Positions 7,115-12,277 of a stretch of 12,277 nucleotides of DNA are shown piece after piece. This DNA comes from DATKIY01 sp035543875. Lineage in GTDB: Bacteria > Actinomycetota > Actinomycetes > JAHEKZ01. Each line of letters opens with the position of its first letter. The first letter of the stretch is position 1. The notes below the pieces were generated by a model. It searched no databases. It saw only the letters and a list, made by a program, of their open reading frames with translations, and was not told the origin of the DNA. The translations under genes were made by a program, and so were the position numbers. The stretch is taken from NCBI GenBank assembly GCA_035543875.1, contig DATKIY010000140.1:1-12277 (forward strand), read 5' to 3'.

Positions 7115-7241
7115 GACCGAATCCCTCCTGATAAGAAAGGGCCGGTCTCACCGCTGGCTCCCCGTGACCTCTGGACTCCGCACGTCCAGGGTGACCGATC
7201 AAACGATCACGGATCAACGCTTCCCTCGCCTGCGTACTCTA
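7115..7241 (-). promoter_or_regulatory. Candidate promoter and structured leader of the surface-protein gene
   Basis: On the minus strand TAGAGT (7241-7236) could be a -10 element, giving a leader of about 115 bases. That leader can fold into an outer stem CCGTGATC/GGTCACGG (7205-7212 with 7162-7169) enclosing a six-pair hairpin CTGGAC/GTCCAG (7171-7176 with 7184-7189). GGTCAC occurs a second time at 7191-7196, offering an alternative partner. Near the start codon CCCTTT can pair with GGAGGG of the ribosome binding site. I do not match this to a known riboswitch. Both the promoter and the folding are read by eye. The remainder of the gap (7242-7382) shows no gene. Confidence 0.35.
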
Positions 7242-7382
7242 GCCATAGGCGGTCACAGACTGTTGGCGACGCCCGGGTTAGTTCACCCGAATGGCCGCCC
7301 GTAATCGGTAACGCAGCGTTGCTGATCCACTCCGGGATGCGTCCGATCTTGCCCCGATCTACTGCAAAGCAGGGTAAAACGG

Positions 7383-8498
7383 TCAGACCGCCGCGCGCTC
7401 TTCCTTCATGCGCCAGCGGATGCCCGCCTCAATGAAGCCGTCGATGTCACCGTCAAGAACAGCCGACGGGTTTCCCACTTCGAACTCGGTCCGCAGGTCC
7501 TTGACCATTTGGTAGGGGTGCAGCACGTAGGAGCGCATCTGGTTGCCCCACGACCCAGCGGTATCGCCCTTCAGGGCGTTCATCTTGGCCTGTTCTTCTT
7601 CGCGCCGACGCACCAGCAGACGGGCCTCCAACACCCGCAGCGCTGCCGCGCGGTTTTGAATCTGCGACTTCTCGTTCTGACAGCTAACGACGATCCCCGT
7701 CGGGATATGCGTGATGCGAACGGCAGAGTCGGTGGTGTTCACGCTCTGTCCCCCGGGTCCGCTCGACCGGAACACATCGATGCGCATCTCTGACTCCGGG
7801 ATATCGATGGAGTCGGTCTGCTCAACAACGGGCAACACCTCAACGCCGGCGAACGACGTCTGTCGCCGCCCCTGGTTGTCGAACGGCGAGATGCGAACGA
7901 GGCGGTGCGTGCCTTGCTCAACACTCAATGTGCCGTACGCATATGGAGCTTTGACGGCAAAGGTTGCTGACTTGATCCCAGCTTCTTCAGCGTAAGAGAT
8001 GTCATACACCTCGGTGGGGTAACCGTGACGCTCACTCCATCGCAGGTACATACGCATGAGCATCTCGGCCCAGTCAGCGGCGTCCACTCCGCCGGCCTCC
8101 GACCGAATGGTCATCAAAGCTTCGCGGGCGTCGTACTCACCAGACAGCAAGGTGAGCACTTCTTGCTCGCCGATCGCCTTGGTTAGGTCGGCTAGCTCTC
8201 GCTCTGCTTCGGCGAGCGCGTCTGCGTCTCCCTCGTCGTCGGCCAGCTCGAAAAGCAAGCCGATGTCGTCGGCTCGCTGACGCAGTGACTCGGATCGTCG
8301 AAGCGCACCCTGCACGTATGAAAGGCGGCTAGTTACCTTTTGTGCAGCCTCGGGGTCGTCCCACAGATCAGGGGCCGCAGCCCGTTGCTCAAGATCGGCG
8401 GCTTCCGCACGCATGCTCGGCAGATCTAAGACCGACTCGATGCTGGACAGCGTCTGCCCCAGCTCAGCGATCGCATCAACCTGTTCTGGGGTAGCCAC
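7383..8498 (-). CDS. prfB: Peptide chain release factor 2 (RF2)
   Basis: This 371-residue protein terminates translation at UGA and UAA codons. It has the long N-terminal helical domain (1-110), the stop-codon-recognition tripeptide SPF at 204-206 (in RISPFDNQGRR), and the peptidyl-hydrolase GGQ at 249-251 (in SSGPGGQSVNTTDSAV). The end (LHPYQMVKDLRT, then GFIEAGIRWRM) is typical. The frame is unbroken, so the autoregulatory +1 frameshift known from E. coli prfB is absent, as is usual in actinobacteria. The start is a GTG without a Shine-Dalgarno sequence; TACTGT ends eight bases upstream, which again suggests a leaderless message. The gene follows the Tad operon after 79 bases and may be independently transcribed. 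Confidence 0.98.
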   Translation of the reverse strand: MATPEQVDAIAELGQTLSSIESVLDLPSMRAEAADLEQRAAAPDLWDDPEAAQKVTSRLSYVQGALRRSESLRQRADDIGLLFELADDEGDADALAEAERELADLTKAIGEQEVLTLLSGEYDAREALMTIRSEAGGVDAADWAEMLMRMYLRWSERHGYPTEVYDISYAEEAGIKSATFAVKAPYAYGTLSVEQGTHRLVRISPFDNQGRRQTSFAGVEVLPVVEQTDSIDIPESEMRIDVFRSSGPGGQSVNTTDSAVRITHIPTGIVVSCQNEKSQIQNRAAALRVLEARLLVRRREEEQAKMNALKGDTAGSWGNQMRSYVLHPYQMVKDLRTEFEVGNPSAVLDGDIDGFIEAGIRWRMKEERAAV

Positions 8499-8506
8499 GT
8501 CGCAAG

Positions 8507-8512
8507 ACAGTA
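8507..8512 (-). promoter_or_regulatory. Candidate -10 element for a leaderless prfB transcript
   Basis: The minus strand has TACTGT (TAnnnT) followed by eight bases and then the GTG start at 8498. There is no ribosome binding site in between and no clear -35. This rests on motif and spacing only. Confidence 0.35.
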
Positions 8513-8577
8513 CGTGAAACAGCCAACCGGACGCCCAACCACCTCAACTGCCCTTCCAAGTTGATCACGCTGGCGAC

Positions 8578-9042
8578 TCAGTTGATGACTGCGGACTGCG
8601 CGGTCGACACCGCGTCGACGTGAACACCGTTGCGCGACCCGGGAGTTACTACGTTGACAATCGGCAACGTGACTGTGGCACTCAGTTCGACTCGTACGGT
8701 TGTGGCTGTCACAACGATCCCAATATTCAGATCGTCGTACTCCGCTTGAATCCCAGCGTCTACCAAGTAGTTCTCAACCGCCTCACGTGCCGCACCTTCG
8801 TCCAACCGCAGGGGTCCGTGCGCGGGAAGGCCATTGCGATACAGGGCCGCCCTGTCAACGGCCTGGGCTCCGGCGAGTACAGCTCCGTCTGCGGCCGAAT
8901 TCAGCGACTGTCGCCCGAGGAAGAGAACAGTCACGTCAATCACCACCGCCACCAAGAGCCCAGCTATCACGACCAACCCCAAGATCAGCAGCAGCACTGT
9001 CCCCTCATCGGGGGAAGCCCTGACGCGAGGTACTTGTCTCAT
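8578..9042 (-). CDS. TadG-like protein of the Tad pilus cluster
   Basis: This 154-residue protein begins with a short polar stretch, then DEGTVLLLILGL leading into one membrane helix (about 16-40), then the motif FLGRQSLNSAADGAVLAGAQ (about 46-65) that is typical of the Tad/TadG N-terminal domain. The rest (about 70-154) is an extracytoplasmic domain rich in valine and threonine. It lacks the glutamate at position +5 that marks prepilin-peptidase substrates, as is usual for TadG. In the Tad system such proteins are thought to act in the envelope during pilus assembly. It is shorter than classical TadG and resembles the short actinobacterial form. The ATG overlaps the preceding gene's TGA (ATGA). 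It is the last gene of the operon. Confidence 0.8.
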   Translation of the reverse strand: MRQVPRVRASPDEGTVLLLILGLVVIAGLLVAVVIDVTVLFLGRQSLNSAADGAVLAGAQAVDRAALYRNGLPAHGPLRLDEGAAREAVENYLVDAGIQAEYDDLNIGIVVTATTVRVELSATVTLPIVNVVTPGSRNGVHVDAVSTAQSAVIN

Positions 9043-9467
9043 GGCCGGAGGTCGGAGTACACGTCAACGGTCTGGGTGTGCGTCGCGGAAATGGGTATGG
9101 CAACGAGCCCACTGGAAATGCCGGGGATCAATGGCAGCTCGACCTCGGTGCTGAATGAAACTCGCACACGACCCCCTGGTGTCAGACACGGGGAAGCCGA
9201 GCATGTGATCGCAAGTTCACCATCAGCCAAAGTCAGGCCGTGATCGGCGAGTGCAACCTGGGCAGCATCGTGAGCTCGTTGTTCGGCTTCGGCCGTCGAA
9301 GGTGCGAGGACGAATACTCGGGCTGCCTCTCGCGTTGCCGAGTTCGTCGCGAACGCTGCGCGTTGCACGTCGAAGGCCGCAAGCAGGATGTAGACCAACG
9401 GAACGACCAGGGTGACGGCGAGCACTAAGAACTCGATCATCGCCGCCCCGTCGTCGTCGCGTTGCAC
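9039..9467 (-). CDS. TadE-like pseudopilin (second copy)
   Basis: This 142-residue protein has a charged start and then the class IVb prepilin-type signal DDDG|AAMIEF, with Glu at +5 after the glycine, leading into a membrane helix (about 12-33). The motif NSATREAARVF (about 42-52) matches TadE-like proteins. The C-terminal domain is beta-rich and contains two cysteines near 109 and 114. It is expected to be cleaved by a prepilin peptidase and to work with the other pseudopilin in assembling the Flp-type pilus. The GTG start overlaps the preceding TAG by one base and has GGAGGAG five bases upstream. Its end overlaps the TadG-like gene. Confidence 0.85.
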   Translation of the reverse strand: MQRDDDGAAMIEFLVLAVTLVVPLVYILLAAFDVQRAAFATNSATREAARVFVLAPSTAEAEQRAHDAAQVALADHGLTLADGELAITCSASPCLTPGGRVRVSFSTEVELPLIPGISSGLVAIPISATHTQTVDVYSDLRP

Positions 9468-9841
9468 TAGGACTCCTCCATGGCATGACCGGTCACGATG
9501 AGTGCGTCGCTGGGCCCGATCCAGCCAAAAACCGGAAGTTGCGTGCGTACTTCGACCACCACGGTGGAAATCCCACCGACGTCGTCGTATCCGGCGGTCA
9601 CATCACTTGCGTAACTGGCTGGCAGCGTCTGCTGAATCAGTTCGGCGGTATAGGCGGCGCCGTCATCGGGCGATCGGTCGGCAGCCGCGGCGTAGCGTGC
9701 ACCCTCGGCAGCGTCGGCAACCAGCGTGTTTCGAATGTGGATCGCGAACGCCAACTGAGCGACCGCGAGGACCAGGACGATGACGAGAATCGAAACCAAC
9801 ACGAACTCGACCACTGCTGACCCATCGTCATCAGGTCTCAC
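9467..9841 (-). CDS. tadE: TadE-like pseudopilin (first copy)
   Basis: Read from GTG 9841 this is 124 residues: VRPDDDG|SAVVEFVLV is a class IVb prepilin signal with glutamate at +5, followed by a membrane helix (about 13-35) and the TadE-type RNTLVADAAEGARYAAA block (about 37-53). The C-terminal half is a small extracytoplasmic domain. The frame stays open upstream to 10069, but that part is the pilin-like gene and its leader read out of frame, so the GTG that overlaps the pilin-like gene's TGA (GTGA) is the sensible start. The product should be processed by a prepilin peptidase and act in Tad pilus assembly. Confidence 0.85.
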   Translation of the reverse strand: MRPDDDGSAVVEFVLVSILVIVLVLAVAQLAFAIHIRNTLVADAAEGARYAAAADRSPDDGAAYTAELIQQTLPASYASDVTAGYDDVGGISTVVVEVRTQLPVFGWIGPSDALIVTGHAMEES

Positions 9842-10017
9842 GGGCCGGTGACTCTGCCCAACGCCGACGAGAAGATCTGGCGCAGTTGATCGTCTGCCAC
9901 CAACCACAAGGCACTGACTAGGCCGGCAGTCATTACGGTAACGAGTACCCAGCCGGGCACGTCTCCTCGTTCGTCGTGCCAACTGAGTACCAACCGCGCA
10001 TGTAATCGTCGAAACAT
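9838..10017 (-). CDS. Small pilin-like membrane protein of the Tad cluster
   Basis: This 59-residue protein has a basic N-terminus, then DERG|DVPGWVLVTVMTAGLV, a single membrane helix (about 20-42) and a short amphipathic end. Size, topology and position (after TadC, before TadE) are those of the Flp pilin. The glutamate at +5 and the following tyrosine of canonical Flp pilins are missing, with Gly-Trp in that place. It may be a divergent major pilin or a small accessory pilin; no other Flp candidate is present in the window. ATG 10017 is chosen because AAGGAGAG (10026-10033) is well spaced from it. GTG 10026 overlaps that site and is unlikely. The stop overlaps the TadE-like start. Confidence 0.72.
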   Translation of the reverse strand: MFRRLHARLVLSWHDERGDVPGWVLVTVMTAGLVSALWLVADDQLRQIFSSALGRVTGP

Positions 10018-10025
10018 CGTCAACA

Positions 10026-10033
10026 CTCTCCTT
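10026..10033 (-). promoter_or_regulatory. Ribosome binding site of the pilin-like gene
   Basis: The minus strand reads AAGGAGAG with about eight to ten bases to ATG 10017. It lies in the only real gap of the Tad operon (10018-10065), so this gene is translated by fresh initiation while its neighbours overlap. A major pilin would need that higher output. Confidence 0.65.
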
Positions 10034-10065
10034 CGTCGCGTGAATACATCGATTGACCAACACCA

Positions 10066-10998
10066 TCAAGACCCCAGAGACAACCCGTAAAACCCAGGAA
10101 ACAACGCAAAGAGAACGGATAGGGGCAGGACTAGGAACACAACCGGAATCATCATTCCAATTTCCTTACGTCCGCCTGCTTCTATGAGTTCTCGACGTCC
10201 CACCTCGCGAGCATCTGCGGTCTGCGCCTGAAGCACGTCGGCCAGCGGAGTGCCGCGTTCCAAAGCGACGACGACTGCGTCAACAAATCGCCGAACCTCC
10301 GTCAGTTCGACCCGATCGGCGAGTCGCGTGAGCGCGTCAGCAGTTGGTGTCCCGGAACGAATATCGCGAAGGCTGCGCGATAACTCTTGGGCGAAGGCGC
10401 CATGGCCAACTCGACTGGCTCGTTCCAACGCTGTTGTAAATCCCTCGCCGGCGCTTACTGACAGCGCGAGTAACTCAACGATCGTAGGGAATTCGGTACG
10501 CATTTGTGCGGTGCGCCGATTCACCGCAACCGTCAAGGCCCTGTCACAGGCGAGGACCCCGAACAAGCCGCCGCACAGCACTAACGCTGTCCCAGGCACC
10601 AACGCGGGCCTGCTCCCCGCTGCAGTGCGAAGCGCCAAAACGACGACCGCGGCACCGGACGCACATAGTGCCCAGAACAGTTGCTCCAGCCGGAACCGAT
10701 CTACCGATCGGTCATTTCCCAATCTGTCGAGCCTGGTTCGAACAGAGCTACTCCCACCCGAGATTCGCTCAACGCGTCGAAGCAAGTCTGAGATCACCGG
10801 TTGAAGTAGACGCACTGCCGTTGGAAGAGACAACCCTGTGGGTGAGTCGCTGAAAAGCTTGGACGGCCGACCAACTAGACCGAGATACGGCTCAACACGC
10901 TGCGTCAGCCGAACCGGCCGAAAAGCAGGAATAGAGGTAACCACCAGGCACAGTCCCGCAGCAAGACCAAGCGAACAAAGCAGCGTCCACGCCGTCAT
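10066..10998 (-). CDS. tadC: TadC, Tad pilus inner-membrane platform protein
   Basis: This 310-residue protein has a membrane segment near 3-25, two more near 106-123 and 132-152, a type II secretion F (T2SSF) domain (about 170-290) and a last membrane segment (about 280-302). Domain signatures are FPTIVELLALSVSAGEGFTT (170-189), then RRFVDAVVVALERGTPLADV, and KEIGMMIPVVFLVLPLSVLF near the end. TadC pairs with TadB to form the membrane platform on which the TadA ATPase works. The ATG overlaps the TGA of the preceding gene (ATGA). TadC is separated from the pilin-like gene by 48 bases. Confidence 0.92.
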   Translation of the reverse strand: MTAWTLLCSLGLAAGLCLVVTSIPAFRPVRLTQRVEPYLGLVGRPSKLFSDSPTGLSLPTAVRLLQPVISDLLRRVERISGGSSSVRTRLDRLGNDRSVDRFRLEQLFWALCASGAAVVVLALRTAAGSRPALVPGTALVLCGGLFGVLACDRALTVAVNRRTAQMRTEFPTIVELLALSVSAGEGFTTALERASRVGHGAFAQELSRSLRDIRSGTPTADALTRLADRVELTEVRRFVDAVVVALERGTPLADVLQAQTADAREVGRRELIEAGGRKEIGMMIPVVFLVLPLSVLFALFPGFYGLSLGS

Positions 10999-11849
10999 CG
11001 GAGCACTCGCTGTTCAACGGGGAGTCGTCCTATCCGCATCATCAATCGGTAAGCAACAAATGAAGTGACCGCACCAAAGACCAACACCAGTACGCCAGCG
11101 GGCGAGTCATAGGCGTTCACAGCCTCTGGGCGCAGAGATAGCAGCATCAACAAGACCCATGGGGCCGCGACTGCCAACCTGGCTGCATTGACAGTCCAGC
11201 TTTGGCGACTCTCGAGTTCACCTCGAGTGCGGGCATCGTCTCGCAGGAAGCTCGACAAGGTGCGAAGCAAGCGCCCAAGGTCATGGCCGCCAACCTCGCG
11301 CGCCAGGCGCAGTGACTCCACGACTCGGTCCCCAACGGGATCAGCGAGCGATTCCTTGAGGTGGTCCAAACTCTCGTTGAACCGGCCCGAGACGCGATAG
11401 TCCTCCGCGAACTGGCTGAACGGTGCGCGCAGCGCCTCGGGGCCAGCCTCTCCGATCTGGACGAGCGCCTCCGGCAACGACAACCCTGCCCGCACCCCGG
11501 ATGCGAGATGGTCGATGGTGTCCGGCCAAACGGCTCGTAGCGCGTCACGACGACGGCGCTGTCGGTAGCGGACGAGCAAAATAGGCGCCGCGCATGCCGT
11601 TAACCCCAGAAACCCACTGATGACTACTGAATGCGACAGGCTCAGCACGACCAGGCTGGTCGTGGTCCCGCACGCAAGGCACACGCCGACCAACCGCGCT
11701 GACGAAATCTCCGCGAACCCTGCTTGTGCCAAGGACTCAGCCAGCCAGCCCCACAATCGATGCTGGCGAACCCGTTGCGGCGTCGTCGTTGCGCGCCAGA
11801 TGAGCGTCAGCCCACAGGCAGTTAGACATCCCAACCCAAAGCCCGTCAC
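10995..11849 (-). CDS. tadB: TadB, Tad pilus inner-membrane platform protein
   Basis: This 284-residue protein has membrane segments near 3-19, 52-70 and 74-93, a T2SSF domain (about 105-235) with DTIDHLASGVRAGLSLPEAL (110-129) and VESLRLAREVGGHDLGRLL (167-185), and further membrane segments near 221-239 and 251-271. This is the TadB arrangement, and the position directly after TadA supports it. The start is a GTG that overlaps the TGA of tadA (GTGA), and the end overlaps tadC by four bases, so expression should be coupled to both. Confidence 0.92.
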   Translation of the reverse strand: MTGFGLGCLTACGLTLIWRATTTPQRVRQHRLWGWLAESLAQAGFAEISSARLVGVCLACGTTTSLVVLSLSHSVVISGFLGLTACAAPILLVRYRQRRRRDALRAVWPDTIDHLASGVRAGLSLPEALVQIGEAGPEALRAPFSQFAEDYRVSGRFNESLDHLKESLADPVGDRVVESLRLAREVGGHDLGRLLRTLSSFLRDDARTRGELESRQSWTVNAARLAVAAPWVLLMLLSLRPEAVNAYDSPAGVLVLVFGAVTSFVAYRLMMRIGRLPVEQRVLR

Positions 11850-12121
11850 AGCGCACCAGCCGAGGTGGACGCTAATAGTTCGGACAGGTCGTAGCCGTGA
11901 TCGACAAAGCGCTCCTGATGCGGTGGGTACCCCGACGCGCGCCGAAGTTCGCCGGCATCCGTTAGGAACAGCGGCTCAATTTCGACGATGCCTTGTTCAG
12001 CCCTGCCTGGCACAGCAACAATCTCGCGAACGCGACGCGCGCCGTCTGCACTTGTCGTCGCATGGATGACGATGTCAATACATGCGGCAACAGTTGGAAC
12101 GACGAAGGCGTGTCCAACGTT
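11846..12121 (-). CDS. tadA: TadA/CpaF pilus ATPase, C-terminal end only
   Basis: Ninety-one in-frame residues end at TGA 11846. They match the C-terminus of actinobacterial TadA/CpaF secretion ATPases: NVGHAFVVPTVAACIDIVIH, then RRVREIVAVPGR, then SGYPPHQERFVDHGYDLSEL. TadA powers pilus polymerisation through TadB and TadC. The Walker motifs lie further upstream and are not in the window. A TAG (12124-12122) directly precedes this frame. Another frame just upstream reads ILKLCSTLGVACR, which resembles the KLCTLPLLAGRN that should come before NV, so a missing base near 12121 would join them; that second frame then meets two TAG codons at 12165-12160. The gene is therefore either broken here, or the sequence is faulty or chimeric at the edge. 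Confidence 0.75.
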   Translation of the reverse strand, partial: NVGHAFVVPTVAACIDIVIHATTSADGARRVREIVAVPGRAEQGIVEIEPLFLTDAGELRRASGYPPHQERFVDHGYDLSELLASTSAGAL

Positions 12122-12277
12122 CTACAAGCGACACCTAGCGTGCTGCACAGTTTCAGAATCTACTACCCGATTTCGTGCGGACGGGTTTGGCACTTCGCCT
12201 TGCCTTTCGTGGCGTACAGAGCGCCTTCATTCGTGACGGTCACCGTGGTGAAGAAGTTCGCGGACTTGCCAGGCTTG
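12122..12277 (-). other. Window end without a supported reading frame
   Basis: This stretch should encode the middle of TadA but has no continuous TadA frame on the minus strand. One frame is open from the right edge to paired TAG codons at 12165-12160, with a peptide (FFTTVTVTNEGALYATKG and following) that I cannot place. Another frame has SAR near 12178, reminiscent of the HANSAR motif of TadA. A low-quality contig end, a chimeric join or a pseudogene would each explain it. Confidence 0.45.

Noticed and set aside
7383..8498. Programmed +1 frameshift in prfB
   Set aside because: The frame is continuous from the GTG start through SPF and GGQ to the stop, with no internal early TGA.
8544..8564. 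Inverted repeat TCAACT/AGTTGA between the TadG-like gene and prfB, considered as a terminator
   Set aside because: The stem has only six pairs with a nine-base loop and no T-rich tail on either strand.
9842..10069. N-terminal extension of the first TadE-like gene
   Set aside because: The added residues are the pilin-like gene and its leader read in another frame, rich in Arg and without family similarity; the GTG overlapping the pilin-like stop gives a normal TadE start.
11988..12236. Plus-strand open frame of 82 codons at the right end
   Set aside because: It lies largely opposite the TadA C-terminus and shows no recognisable protein features.

Overview
The window reads as ordinary, gene-dense chromosomal DNA of an actinobacterium (Actinomycetota). 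Evidence is the moderately high GC, frequent GTG starts, an RF2 gene with no programmed frameshift, an LPXTG-type wall-anchored protein, an actinobacterial Tad pilus cluster, and the ftsE-ftsX-M23 peptidase-smpB neighbourhood. The genus is not resolvable from the sequence. All thirteen supported genes lie on the minus strand, so transcription runs from right to left.

Right part (about 12277 to 8578): the 3' half of a Tad (Flp-type) pilus operon. In transcription order it holds the C-terminal end of the TadA/CpaF ATPase, TadB, TadC, a 59-residue pilin-like protein, two TadE-like pseudopilins and a TadG-like protein. Five of the six junctions overlap by one to four bases (GTGA, ATGA or TAGTG), which implies translational coupling. 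The TadA frame is clean only from 12121 downward. The last 156 bases of the window carry no continuous TadA frame.

Middle (8498 to 6180): prfB (peptide chain release factor 2), then an LPXTG-type surface protein with its own structured leader and a UUCG-capped hairpin terminator. This surface gene separates prfB from ftsE, which are often adjacent in actinobacteria.

Left part (5996 to 1): ftsE and ftsX (ABC-type divisome regulator), a secreted coiled-coil M23 peptidase that is probably the murein hydrolase controlled by FtsEX, a secreted S41 C-terminal processing peptidase, smpB (tmRNA partner), and a DUF2207 membrane protein that runs off the left edge. The ftsE to M23 genes look like one unit. 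The S41 peptidase and smpB may have their own leaderless promoter at 3050-3055.

No tRNA, rRNA, tmRNA, CRISPR array, insertion sequence or attachment site was found. No stretch above 300 bases lacks a gene. The two longest gaps (5997-6277 and 7115-7382) hold a terminator, a candidate promoter and a structured leader. No clearly new multi-gene system was seen. The points most worth a second look are the unusual pilin-like protein, the leader of the surface protein, the probable start correction of the M23 gene, and the disrupted right edge.
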